In this document: piece by piece, positions 33,132 through 41,475 of the stretch
Layout: every line of letters begins with the position of its first letter
How positions within the stretch are numbered: position 1 is the stretch's first letter
Source of the DNA: Chromatiales bacterium
Lineage (GTDB): Bacteria > Pseudomonadota > Gammaproteobacteria > Thiohalomonadales > Thiohalomonadaceae
Reading direction: 5' to 3'
NCBI GenBank assembly: GCA_003251535.1
Contig: QKFD01000042.1
Span: 1-42,580 of the forward strand
DNA length: 42,580 bases
The notes under the pieces: model-generated
Databases searched by the model: none
What the model saw: the letters and a program-made list of their open reading frames with translations, nothing else
Told to the model about the DNA's origin: nothing
Position numbers and translations under genes: made by a program

Positions 33132-34207
33132 GAGTCATCCCCCAGGTCTGGCCGCTGGGCCTCAAACTCGGTGCGGTAGCCATCCGCCTGATCGAACCGA
33201 TGGGTTACCGCGGTGACCAGATAGAGGCCACCGAACCAGGGGCCGAGGTCCACCAGTTCGAGCCGGGAGCCCACCCGCAGCTGGGGCGTGCCGCTGGTGG
33301 TGCCGCTGCCGCGCACGAAGCGGCGGGCCCGGCGGCGCATCTGGCTCTCGGCGATCACCTTGGCCTCCTCCACGCTGGCGGGGGCCTCCAGGTGCAGGTC
33401 CAAGGCGGCGCCATTGAACACCTCGGCCACCACCTCTGGGCCGAGGCGACCAGGGCCCGCTTCGGGCCGGATGGCGGCGGCGTCGGCACTTTCGTGGATC
33501 GCCTCCTTGGCCGCCACATCCCAGCCGTGGACCCGGACCTCACCGCGCTGGTGGAGGAGATCCGCCAGCACATTGAAGCGGATGAGCCCGCTCTCCCGTG
33601 AGAGGCGGATCGGTGCCTCCGTCTCCGCCACCGCTGGCGTCACCCGCACCTGGCCATCCGCCAGCCGGATCAGGGCATCCCCGGCCCGGGCGCGCAGGGC
33701 GGATAGCTCATCCTCGTTCACCTGGAACAGCTCTCGGTGGTGGGCGCCGGGCCGGCCCACCGAGGGTTGGAGATCCGCCTCCGCGAGGATCGCTTCGGCG
33801 ATGGCGGCGTCGCTCTGCGCCTCTGAGAGCCGGGTCCGCTGACGCATCTGGAGGGCCAGCAGGCGCTCCTCCGCGAGCAGCACCAGTTCGGGCGGGCGCA
33901 GCTCCGGGTAGGCGGCGCCGAGTCCGGTGACCAGGCCATCGAAGACCCGCTGTTCCACCCCGTTGACGGTGAAGGCGATCTCGATCCCGGCGCCGAAGTC
34001 CAGGGCGCTGCGGACAAAGTGCACATAGTCCACCGGCTCCCCCGCATTGCGGCTCCCCCAGTTGACGAAGACCGCCTCCAGCCGCGCCAGGCCGGAGGCG
34101 TCGGCCCGCGCCTCCAGGCGGATGAGATCGGTCTCCAAGCGCTCGGCCCGCTCGCCATCGATGCGGATCCAGGGCCGGCCGGCGGTGACCCGTTCAGCCT
34201 CACTCAC
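33128..34207 (-). CDS. gpD-like hub protein (Afp8 N-terminal part)
   Basis: Protein of 359 aa related to phage late control protein D / T4 gp27 and the N-terminal part of Afp8. It forms the trimeric hub that adapts the spike to the hexameric tube. Visible signature: VDYVHFVRSALDFGAGIEIA, FTVNGVEQRVFDGLVTGLGA, AYPELRPPELVLLAEERLLA, then a helical insert with SEAQSDAAIAEAILAEADL, and a C-terminal VGSRLELVDLGPWFGGLYLV, TAVTHRFDQADGYRTEFEAQ. GTG 34207 is chosen because it overlaps the stop of the upstream small gene as GTGA; GTG 34213 is the alternative. The spike gene follows with an ATGA overlap. Confidence 0.88.
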   Translation of the reverse strand: MSEAERVTAGRPWIRIDGERAERLETDLIRLEARADASGLARLEAVFVNWGSRNAGEPVDYVHFVRSALDFGAGIEIAFTVNGVEQRVFDGLVTGLGAAYPELRPPELVLLAEERLLALQMRQRTRLSEAQSDAAIAEAILAEADLQPSVGRPGAHHRELFQVNEDELSALRARAGDALIRLADGQVRVTPAVAETEAPIRLSRESGLIRFNVLADLLHQRGEVRVHGWDVAAKEAIHESADAAAIRPEAGPGRLGPEVVAEVFNGAALDLHLEAPASVEEAKVIAESQMRRRARRFVRGSGTTSGTPQLRVGSRLELVDLGPWFGGLYLVTAVTHRFDQADGYRTEFEAQRPDLGDDS

Positions 34208-34392
34208 GGGCACTCACCCCGGGCCCGCAGCCAGCGCTCCAGCTCCTCGGCCACCAGGATCCGGACCAGGGGCCGCAGCTCCTCAATCTGCACCTCCGCC
34301 GCGCTGCCGCCGCCCTCGGCGGCCTCCCCCGCGCCGCGCTCACCGGCGGTCGGTTCGATGATGGTGGAGACCTCGTCGATATGCACACTCAT
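34204..34392 (-). CDS. Small DUF5908-type eCIS protein
   Basis: Protein of 62 aa: MSVHIDEVSTIIEPTAG, a Gly/Ala/Glu-rich linker, then a helix EELRPLVRILVAEELERWLR. Small proteins with this layout (N-terminal strand, low-complexity linker, C-terminal amphipathic helix with paired arginines) occupy the same place between the LysM/CIS-tube gene and gpD in many eCIS loci. Function unknown; probably an assembly factor or small baseplate part. It lies 44 nt after the previous stop and overlaps the gpD gene, which supports it as a real gene. Confidence 0.75.
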   Translation of the reverse strand: MSVHIDEVSTIIEPTAGERGAGEAAEGGGSAAEVQIEELRPLVRILVAEELERWLRARGECP

Positions 34393-34436
34393 GGCTCTTT
34401 ATGTCGTGTCGGGTTGGCGGATACAGGTCAGGGGCT

Positions 34437-35648
34437 TCACTCTCGACAGCGCCGGCAGCCGCAGCCCGGTAGGTGCTGGGCCCCCGCCGTTGGGGTGTCG
34501 GGCAGCCGCTCCCAGCGCGGCCGCCGCTCCCCCTCTCCCTCGCTGGTGCCCTCCTGCCGGCTGGCGAGTAGCGGCTGTGCCAGGTCGATGGGGCGCCGGA
34601 GGGCGAGGGGCGGGCTTCCGCGGATCGGGAGTGCGGCCCGATCTGTGGCGTTGGCCGCGCCCTCTGCGCGGATGGCCACCCCTTGCGACCGGCCGGCATT
34701 GACCGCCGCCGCGAGCCGCGCCGCTCGACTGCCCGGGCTCGGCCCCTCCGGCGCCCAGCTACTCGCCGGCCTGCCGGGGCCACCGAGTCCTGGTGAGGGC
34801 TGGGTGACGGCCAAGCCGGTTTGACTCAGGTCCGCGGAGCCGCCCACCGCACCACTGAGGGCGGCGCCGCCGAAGAGATCGATGGCGGCGTTGAGGTCGA
34901 GATCGATGCCGGCCCCGAGGGTGAGGCCGATATCCGCCGCAAAGCCCAGTTTGGCGGAGAGGCCAAACTCGGCGGCGAGGCCAAAGTCCAGTTCGAGGTC
35001 CAGCCCCAGCTCCAGGCCAAAGCCCGCGCTCAGATCAAAACCCAAGGCGCCGCCGAGCAGGCTATCCGCGCCACTGGCGGCGGCCTGCTGCCTGGCGCCG
35101 GCCCCCGCCTGCTCGATGGCCTCGCGCCGCCGCGCCGCATCCTCGGCGGTCACCTCGTAGCGGAACTCCTGCTCGGTGAGGGTGAGCTGGACCTTAGAGC
35201 GGAGCGGTACGCCGCCCGGACTGAAGTAGTCGAACACCTCTTGGTGTTGGCTGATCACCCCGTTGAACTGGAGCGTCCCCCAACGGAACTGGACCCGTCT
35301 GGGGGCCTGGTCGCGGCCGCTGCCGTAGACCTGGAGCAGGTCGGCGATGGGCTTGGTGCGGAGCCGGACATCGAGCATCTCCTCCGCATCGCCCTCCGCC
35401 CCCGCTTCACTCTCTTTGGGGCGGGTGGAGTCGAAGATGCACTCGAAGCTGAGGGTCGCCTTGGAGGCCCCCACGTTCTGGCTCTGCTGCCGCCCCCGGC
35501 GCCCTTTGTCCTTCTGCTCCCCGGCGGAGACCTTGAGGGTCAGGGTCTCCGGATTGAAGTCGAGCGGGATGGCCTTGGACTCCTCCGGATTGCTGCCACC
35601 GGCATCGAAGGGGACCAGGCTGGCGCGTTTGAACTGGGCGCTGCTCAT
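34437..35648 (-). CDS. CIS tube/LysM-type baseplate protein (Afp7-like)
   Basis: Protein of 403 aa. The N-terminal ~190 residues are the CIS tube-associated domain: FKRASLVPFDAGGSNPEESK, IPLDFNPETLTLKVSAGEQ, KATLSFECIFDSTRPKE, VQFRWGTLQFNGVISQHQEV, FDYFSPGGVPLRSKVQLTLT. In Afp7 relatives this caps the tube at the baseplate and a LysM domain follows. Here a LysM is not evident: after residue ~200 comes a repetitive stretch of alternating Gly-Leu/Phe with acidic residues (FGLELGLDLELDFGLAAEFG and similar), then a Pro/Arg-rich tail ending in a cysteine cluster, LPGCGCRRCRE. ATG 35648 overlaps the upstream stop as ATGA. The odd C-terminus is unlike neighbours and may be a local specialisation. 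Confidence 0.83.
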   Translation of the reverse strand: MSSAQFKRASLVPFDAGGSNPEESKAIPLDFNPETLTLKVSAGEQKDKGRRGRQQSQNVGASKATLSFECIFDSTRPKESEAGAEGDAEEMLDVRLRTKPIADLLQVYGSGRDQAPRRVQFRWGTLQFNGVISQHQEVFDYFSPGGVPLRSKVQLTLTEQEFRYEVTAEDAARRREAIEQAGAGARQQAAASGADSLLGGALGFDLSAGFGLELGLDLELDFGLAAEFGLSAKLGFAADIGLTLGAGIDLDLNAAIDLFGGAALSGAVGGSADLSQTGLAVTQPSPGLGGPGRPASSWAPEGPSPGSRAARLAAAVNAGRSQGVAIRAEGAANATDRAALPIRGSPPLALRRPIDLAQPLLASRQEGTSEGEGERRPRWERLPDTPTAGAQHLPGCGCRRCRE

Positions 35649-36127
35649 AGCGACTCCCGGCTCAGCCCTTCGTGGACGATATGCAGCTCCTCCAGCGGCA
35701 CCTCCCTGGGGGCCTTGGCGTCCAGATTGGCGGCGCGCACCTTGGTGACGATGCCGTTGACGAAGCGCCAGGCCGCGCCGTCGCCACTCGCCCCCTCGGG
35801 CGGGTAGACCCGCACCGTGCCGGAGAGGTAGGGGATGGGAAAGGTGCCGTCGGTGCAGCGCTGGATCCAGTCCCAGAAGGCGGTGTCGAGGGAGAGGCCG
35901 CGCTTGAGGATCAACGGCTGGGTGCTGCTCTTGCCGATCAGCTGGCGCGGGCCGCTGTTGTAGCCCCCCTCGCGGAAGGTGGTGGGCTCCAGCGTGATCT
36001 CCAGCCCCTGCACCTCGGCGAAGGCACCCCGCGCCCCCTGCGCCAGCCCTTCGTCGCCACCCAGGCCGGAGAGTTCGATCTCCACCGCGAAGTTGAAGGG
36101 GCTGAGCAGGGTCTCGTCTGCGCTCAT
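35645..36127 (-). CDS. Tail tube protein 2 (Afp5-like)
   Basis: Protein of 160 aa, gp19-type inner tube subunit. Signature: SPFNFAVEIELSGLGG, FAEVQGLEITLEPTTFREGG, YNSGPRQLIGKSSTQPLILK, RGLSLDTAFWDWIQRC, AWRFVNGIVTKVRAANLDAK and REVPLEELHIVHEGL. The order strand - AEVSGL - REGG - lKRG - W - P.K...ANL - hEEL.i.HEGL is that of Afp5/PVC5 and other tubes. The REGGYNxGPRQLIGK loop is of the Afp5 type, which contacts the baseplate cap, whereas the first tube (38274-38729) is the bulk subunit. ATGA overlaps at both ends. Confidence 0.92.
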   Translation of the reverse strand: MSADETLLSPFNFAVEIELSGLGGDEGLAQGARGAFAEVQGLEITLEPTTFREGGYNSGPRQLIGKSSTQPLILKRGLSLDTAFWDWIQRCTDGTFPIPYLSGTVRVYPPEGASGDGAAWRFVNGIVTKVRAANLDAKAPREVPLEELHIVHEGLSRESL

Positions 36128-38250
36128 AGCAGCGCCTCCACATGGGGGTCATCCGCCCCATGGCGGACCAACTTAAAGACGATGAACTCGGCCGGCAGCG
36201 CGGGGGCCACCCCCACCCACAGCAGTGCCCGACCGGCGTCTAGGTCGAGGTCGCTGTGGGTGCTCCGGTCGCAGCGCACAAAGTAGCTGTCTGCCGCGGT
36301 GCGGCCCGCCAAGGCGCCGGCATCGAACAGTGTCCGCAGCCGCCTGCTGGCGGTGCCGGCCATGGCCGACCAGAGGGGCGGCCCGTTGGGCTCAAAGGGG
36401 GCCCAGGCGAGGTCGGCGGCCAGTTGCAGCCGGAGCCAATCCAGTAGGCGCCGCACCGAGAGATGGCTCCATTGGGGGTCGTAGCTGGTGGTCCTGGCGC
36501 CGAGTAGCAGCAGGCCCCGCTCGGTAGCGCGCACCTCGGCGATGCGCTCCTGATGGAGGACGCCGGGGTCGGGCAGGAGCCCATCCGCACGCCGGCCGAA
36601 GACACCGGCGACCGGCCGATTGGCCGGGGCGGCCCAGACGCCGATCTCGCGCTCCACCTGGGCGGTGATGCCGCAGGCGGCGGGGGAGGGGGGCAGCTCG
36701 CCGGCCACCCCTTGGCGATTGGCCCACAGCCAGGGGGCGTAGAGCACCGCCCGATCACTTGCCAGCGTCTCCCGCCAGGCGCTGATCGCCTGCTCCATGA
36801 GGCCGGGGGGGAGATCTAGCATGGCGATCCGGGCGCCCTGCTCCTCGCAGGCCGTCACCACCCGGCGCTGGGCTGCACGCAGATCCGCCGCATCGAAGGC
36901 CAGGCGTGGGTAGTCGGCCACCGGCAGCGTCGCCGTCTCCGGGGTGGGGAGGCAGACGCTGGCAAAGCAGGGGCGCTCGGTGGTGGCTATCGGATCCGCC
37001 GGCGCGGCCTCTGGTGGGGTCGGGTGCAACAGGTCCGGGAGTGAGATCAGCGCCGCCGGCTCGAAGGGGTGGGCATTGTCCCAGGTGGCCAGTGCCCCGG
37101 TGGGATCAAACGGCCCCGGCCGCAGGGCGAAGGCGACGAAGCGGTGGTTGCTATCCGCCAGCAGATCCGCCGTATGGATAGCCGTGGGCTCGAAAAAGTG
37201 GTCGCGGCTGGTGGTGAGGTGGGCATCTCGACCCTGGCGGTTCGCCGGCAGTTCGGCGCCGCTCAGGGTCAGCCCCAGCGGTGCGTTGAGCAGCTGCTCC
37301 TCGGGGATGAGCCAGGCGTCGGCCAGCTCGGCGCTCGGTCGCAGCAGTTCGGAGCCGAAGGGGTCGCCCAGTGCGCCCCAGAGGCGGTCTACCTCCGCCG
37401 CCGGCGACTCGGGATCTGGCTGATCCCAGCGGGCGGGGCGGAGCGCCTCCGACTCGGCGCGGCGGCCGATCAGCCGTGCCAGGAAGCGGGGGTGATCGGG
37501 GTGCAGGGCGGTGTCGCTCCAGGACTCCAATAGCCGCCCGTGGAGGCTGATCTCCAGATCTAGGGTCAGCCGCTGGGCGTGGGCGAGCAGCTCGTTGCTG
37601 CGAAATCCGCGCGGCGGCGGCGGCGCGAGGGTCAGCTCCCGACCGGCCGCTCCCTGGGTGATGGCGCTGACCCGCACCAGCAGGCGGCGTGGGGGCCGGC
37701 CGCTGTGCGAGGGGCGGCCCACCAGGAGCAGGGTGTCGCCCACCGAGATCCCCGCGCCGCTGGCAAAGTAGTGGCCCTGCGCCACGCCGCCCACCCGCTG
37801 GATCTCTAGCCGCAGCGGCAGCGCCCGCCGCTGGAGCCGACTACGCAGGGCGAGGTCGTTACCCCAGCTCCCCGGATTGCGGGCGGCCACCCGGGCCGCC
37901 CGGTTGGCCGCCGCCTGCACCGCCCGCAGCCCGGGTAGCACCAGTCGGCTGGTGCGCACCCTGGCGTGGTCCAGACAGCGCACCACCACACAGCGGCGAC
38001 CACCGTTGGCGAAGAAGAGCCGGACCGCCTGGGGCAGCAACAGCCCCGGCAGGGCGCGGCCGAAGAGGCGCTCGAAGCGGGCCGGGTCCTCGATGGCGAC
38101 CGGCGTATTGACCGGCCCGCGCTCCGCCAGGCCGATAAAGGCCGCGACATCGAGCCTCACCCGGGCACGCCGGGCGACCGCCGGCCGCTCTTCGTAGACG
38201 CCGGGTGGTAGGCCGGGGCGCCAGAGTCCACCCTGGAGTGCGACGCTCAT
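36124..38250 (-). CDS. Tail sheath protein 2
   Basis: Protein of 708 aa. The N-terminal PPGVYEERPAVARRARVRLD, VAAFIGLAERGPVNTPVAIE, FERLFGRALPGLLLPQAVRL, FFANGGRRCVVVRC matches sheath domain I/II. The C-terminal end has the conserved sheath core: NVRRLL-like LSVRRLLDWLRLQLAADLAW, APFEPNGPPLWSAM, SYFVRCDRSTHSDLDLDAGR, LWVGVAPALPAEFIVFKL, which handshakes with adjacent subunits. It is larger than sheath 1 (617 aa), with extra middle insertions, as for Afp3/Afp4-like minor sheaths. Cysteine, Arg and Pro content is higher. ATG 38250 lies 23 nt after the tube 1 stop. It probably forms the baseplate-proximal sheath ring. Confidence 0.93.
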   Translation of the reverse strand: MSVALQGGLWRPGLPPGVYEERPAVARRARVRLDVAAFIGLAERGPVNTPVAIEDPARFERLFGRALPGLLLPQAVRLFFANGGRRCVVVRCLDHARVRTSRLVLPGLRAVQAAANRAARVAARNPGSWGNDLALRSRLQRRALPLRLEIQRVGGVAQGHYFASGAGISVGDTLLLVGRPSHSGRPPRRLLVRVSAITQGAAGRELTLAPPPPRGFRSNELLAHAQRLTLDLEISLHGRLLESWSDTALHPDHPRFLARLIGRRAESEALRPARWDQPDPESPAAEVDRLWGALGDPFGSELLRPSAELADAWLIPEEQLLNAPLGLTLSGAELPANRQGRDAHLTTSRDHFFEPTAIHTADLLADSNHRFVAFALRPGPFDPTGALATWDNAHPFEPAALISLPDLLHPTPPEAAPADPIATTERPCFASVCLPTPETATLPVADYPRLAFDAADLRAAQRRVVTACEEQGARIAMLDLPPGLMEQAISAWRETLASDRAVLYAPWLWANRQGVAGELPPSPAACGITAQVEREIGVWAAPANRPVAGVFGRRADGLLPDPGVLHQERIAEVRATERGLLLLGARTTSYDPQWSHLSVRRLLDWLRLQLAADLAWAPFEPNGPPLWSAMAGTASRRLRTLFDAGALAGRTAADSYFVRCDRSTHSDLDLDAGRALLWVGVAPALPAEFIVFKLVRHGADDPHVEALL

Positions 38251-38273
38251 GGGGGATCAGTCCGTGCTCGCTC

Positions 38274-38729
38274 TTACTCGTACTCCAGGTCCTCGCAGAC
38301 CAGTGTCAGCTCCTCCATGGCTACGTCGGAGGCCCCCTTGGCCGCTAGGGTGGGTCCGGTCCATTTGGAGGGGCGCGCATTGACCAGCCGCCAGGTGGCC
38401 ACCGCCTCGGCACCATCCTCGCTCATGAGCTGGATCACCACCGTGGCCTTGGCATCCATCTTCCCCTTGCGCACCTGATCGACCCACTGCCAGAGATCCA
38501 GGGAGGCGATGAGCCCCCGCTTGAGGGTGACATCGCCCGCCTTGTACATGAGCGGGACCTTGCGCGGCCGATTGGCGGGGTCGGTCCCCTCGCGGTAGTC
38601 CGCGTAGGTGATCTCGCTGGAGAGGCCGGAGCAGTCGGAGAACCCGCCGCGGAACTCGCCCCCGCTCTGGGGGCTGATGGTGACCCGGAAGTTGAACGGG
38701 CCGTAGGGGTCTTCTCTGAGAATCGCCAT
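38274..38729 (-). CDS. Tail tube protein 1 (Afp1-like)
   Basis: Protein of 151 aa, the main inner tube subunit. Signature: REDPYGPFNFRVTISPQSGG, FRGGFSDCSGLSSEITYADY, REGTDPANRPRKVPLMYKAG, DVTLKRGLIASLDLWQWVDQ, WRLVNARPSKWTGPTLAAKG, VAMEELTLVCEDLEYE. The REGTDPAN-RPRKVPL loop is of the Afp1/PVC1 type. ATG 38729 follows AAGGAG; an upstream ATG at 38777 would lie inside the sheath 1 gene and is rejected. The gene is 20 nt after sheath 1, a distance that allows strong independent initiation, in line with high copy need. Confidence 0.95.
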   Translation of the reverse strand: MAILREDPYGPFNFRVTISPQSGGEFRGGFSDCSGLSSEITYADYREGTDPANRPRKVPLMYKAGDVTLKRGLIASLDLWQWVDQVRKGKMDAKATVVIQLMSEDGAEAVATWRLVNARPSKWTGPTLAAKGASDVAMEELTLVCEDLEYE

Positions 38730-38749
38730 GGGGGGCTCCTTCGGCGCCG

Positions 38750-40603
38750 TTAGATGATGGAGGCATCGGCGGTCCACTGACCGATGCGGAAGATGACAAA
38801 CTCGGCGGGCTTGGTGGGTGCCACCCCGATGAGGCAGATGAGGCGCCCATTGTCGAGGTCGGACTGGCTCATGGTGGTGCGATCACAACGCACAAAGAAG
38901 GCCTGATCGGGCTTGCTCCCCATGAGCGCGCCGCTGCGCCAGACGTCGTAGAGGAACCCCTCGATGGTGAGCCGGATCTTGAGCCACAGCTCCTCGTTGT
39001 TGGGCTCAAACACCGCCCACTGGGTGCTGCGATCGATGGAGTGCTCCAGGTAGATGAAGAGCCGGCGGACATTGACGTAGATCCACTCCGGATCCGAGGA
39101 GATGGTGCGGGCGCCCCAGACCCGATAACCGCGGCCCTCGAAGAAGCGCAGGCAGTTGATCCCCTCGGGATTGAGCACCTCTTGCTCGCCCTTGGTGACG
39201 TTGCGGGAGAAGCGCAGGATCCCCCGCACCGTCTCATTGGCGGGCGCCTTGTGTACCCCGCGCTCGATATCGCTCCGGGCGTAGATCCCGGCGACCGCCC
39301 CCTCCGGTGACAACAGCATGGTCTCGCGGCTGCCGCCCGGTGCGTTGGCCACCAGCCAGGGGTAATAGAGCGCCGCATATTTGGAGTCGTGCTTGCCCTT
39401 GACCTCGCGGATAACGGCCTGGTCCGCACTGGCGGGGCCGGCCAGGAGGGCGAAGCGGTAACGCAGATTCTCACAGTGGCTGATGAGGGCGTCACGTACC
39501 GCCTGGCGCTCATCGGCGCTGGATAGGGCGGCCGAGCCCGGCGCCGCGACGATGGCGATATCTTCGTTCTCGGCCAGCGCGGTGAGGCCGCTGGCGGTGT
39601 GGCCCACCCCGCTGCCGCTGAAGGCGTTGGGGTCGGCCTCCAAGCCATCGCTGCCGCCGGTGAGTGGGTAGCTCCCCTGCGCCAGTAGCGCCAGCAGCAG
39701 GTCGCGGGCGAAGCTGGTGCGATCGGCCGAGGTGGAGGGGAGGTTGCCGAGGTCAAAGTAGATCGCCTGGGTGCGATCCGCCGGTGGTTCGATGCCGGCC
39801 GCTGGGTCCTCGTGGCGTAGCACCGAGCCGATGAAGCGATCCGAGTCGGGGTGGCTGGAGAGCCGCTGTACCAGATCGCTACTGGTCCCGGTGGAGCCGT
39901 CACCGTTGGGTCCCACGCTGAGATCTAGGTTGACCTTCTGCACCGCCGTGAGGCCGGCACTGTTGAGATCTAGGGGACCCCCGGCGTTGCTCAGCAGTGG
40001 CCGCCCCGCTACGTCAAACGAGACCGCGTAGAGATTGCCGGCGGTGATGGCCTGGGCGCCCGTGCTGGTGATGGTGCGATCCTTCACCGCACCGCCGCCC
40101 GTCACCACCTCCACCAGATCGCCCCGCCGTAGGCCGGTGACCGTGCGGTTGGGGGCGGTGCCGATCAGCAGATTGCCGCTGCGGGTCGCCCGGGCGGCGA
40201 TCACCCGATTACCGGCCCGGCCCGGAAAGCGCGCCCGAATGAAACGGTCGCTCCCCAGCACGGAGAGGGCGGCGCTCACCCCTCGGCTATCGGCCACCGA
40301 GCTGCCCGCCGCGGGGCGGAACACCCTAGCCACGTAGACCCGCTTACCCCCATTCTCGAAGAAGAGCCGCACGGCATGGGCAAGGTGGTTGGTGGTGGGG
40401 ACCCCGTTGAAGAGCAGCTCCGCATCGTCGCCGTAGATCCGGCGATACTCCTCGAAGCTGGTGATCAGGGTGGGTAGTCCTGTCACTGGGCCAAACCTGG
40501 CTTGACCGGCAAAGCCGGCCGTGGAGGTGGCCACGCCCTCGATGGACTTGGCGCGGTAGCTGGTCTCCTCGACAAAGACACCGGGCGCGAGATATTCAGG
40601 CAT
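38750..40603 (-). CDS. Tail sheath protein 1 (Afp2-like)
   Basis: Protein of 617 aa, the main contractile sheath subunit. It starts MPEYLAPGVFVEETSYRAKS, IEGVATSTAGFAGQARFGPV, the standard sheath opening (P.YL.PGVYVEE...I.GV.TS...F.G...GP). ENGGKRVYVARVF and the C-terminal core, VRRLFIYLEHSIDRSTQWAV, FEPNNEELWLKIRLTIEGFL, FFVRCDRTTMSQSDLDNGRL, IGVAPTKPAEFVIFRI, are intact. The middle domain holds a variable insertion of ~200 residues exposed on the particle surface. ATG 40603 is 11 nt after the upstream stop; 40639 has no ribosome-binding site. No defects seen. Confidence 0.96.
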   Translation of the reverse strand: MPEYLAPGVFVEETSYRAKSIEGVATSTAGFAGQARFGPVTGLPTLITSFEEYRRIYGDDAELLFNGVPTTNHLAHAVRLFFENGGKRVYVARVFRPAAGSSVADSRGVSAALSVLGSDRFIRARFPGRAGNRVIAARATRSGNLLIGTAPNRTVTGLRRGDLVEVVTGGGAVKDRTITSTGAQAITAGNLYAVSFDVAGRPLLSNAGGPLDLNSAGLTAVQKVNLDLSVGPNGDGSTGTSSDLVQRLSSHPDSDRFIGSVLRHEDPAAGIEPPADRTQAIYFDLGNLPSTSADRTSFARDLLLALLAQGSYPLTGGSDGLEADPNAFSGSGVGHTASGLTALAENEDIAIVAAPGSAALSSADERQAVRDALISHCENLRYRFALLAGPASADQAVIREVKGKHDSKYAALYYPWLVANAPGGSRETMLLSPEGAVAGIYARSDIERGVHKAPANETVRGILRFSRNVTKGEQEVLNPEGINCLRFFEGRGYRVWGARTISSDPEWIYVNVRRLFIYLEHSIDRSTQWAVFEPNNEELWLKIRLTIEGFLYDVWRSGALMGSKPDQAFFVRCDRTTMSQSDLDNGRLICLIGVAPTKPAEFVIFRIGQWTADASII

Positions 40604-40614
40604 GGGTGATGACC

Positions 40615-41475
40615 TCAGGCAAGCAGCTCGACATCCCATCGGACAGACTCGCCGATGGAAACCGTGGTATCAGGGTTGCGGCCGCCAACACGCCGACGCA
40701 GCCCACCATCGGCCGCCCGCAGACGAAACCGCCGAGGGCGGAATGGGCTGTTGGCGGCGGTTGGATCCAGTGCATAGACCTCCGCCGGGAGGCCGCCAAC
40801 GAAGTCGTCGGCCAGCGCTGCGGCCAGCGGCGGGCGGGGTGAAAAGAGTCGCAGGGCGCGGGAGAACTCCCGGCCCGGTGGCGCTACCCGGCGGTCCACC
40901 ACCTCGCCGGGTAGCGGCAGCAGATAGGAGCCGTCGGCCGCGGAGAGGGTGGTGACCTGGTGCGGCAGGCCAGCATAGACGCTCTCCAGCTGGATCAGCG
41001 CCCCGGCCAGCGGGGCGCCATCGGCGAGCTGGGAGACCACCCCCCAGAGGGCCGTCGCCCCCGGTGGTAGCACCAACTCCGGGGCGGCGTGCATGGCCAC
41101 ATCCAGCAGCAGTGGCGCGGCGCTCCCCGCTGGCGGGCGTCGGCACTGCTCCAGTGCGCGGCGTACTGGCAGGCGATCCGGGAGTGTGGCGGTGACCACC
41201 TGCGGGAGGAATCGCCTCGCGGGATCGGTGATCTCGATGGTGACCGGACCAGGCGGCAGGCGGAGAAAGCCGTAGAGGCCGGTGGAGGGGTGCCATAGGG
41301 GGCGCTCGGCCTCACCCCGCACCCGCACCGAGAGCCCGGCGAGGGGCTGGGGGCCTGGGGCAACCCCATCCACCAGATAACGCAGCGGCCGCACCCCCAG
41401 CACCCCCACCGCCGCGAGGCAGTGGCCGCCGCGGCCAGCGGCCCAGGTGAGCAACTCTGCCGCCGGTACGCTCAT
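40615..41475 (-). CDS. eCIS accessory protein with carboxypeptidase-regulatory-like fold
   Basis: Protein of 286 aa, beta-rich. Two stretches look like carboxypeptidase-regulatory/CNA-B-like modules: LAGLSVRVRGEAERPLWHPS, GLYGFLRLPPGPVTIEITDP and GVVSQLADGAPLAGALIQLE, TTLSAADGSYLLPLPGEVVD. In the first, (h)GhYxFxxLPPGxhxhxI is clear. There is no signal peptide. It overlaps the Pvc16 gene as ATGA and precedes sheath 1, so it is made with the distal-end proteins; a role at the tail terminator or as sheath decoration is inference. Similar genes in this slot occur in other eCIS loci but have no assigned function. Confidence 0.72.
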   Translation of the reverse strand: MSVPAAELLTWAAGRGGHCLAAVGVLGVRPLRYLVDGVAPGPQPLAGLSVRVRGEAERPLWHPSTGLYGFLRLPPGPVTIEITDPARRFLPQVVTATLPDRLPVRRALEQCRRPPAGSAAPLLLDVAMHAAPELVLPPGATALWGVVSQLADGAPLAGALIQLESVYAGLPHQVTTLSAADGSYLLPLPGEVVDRRVAPPGREFSRALRLFSPRPPLAAALADDFVGGLPAEVYALDPTAANSPFRPRRFRLRAADGGLRRRVGGRNPDTTVSIGESVRWDVELLA

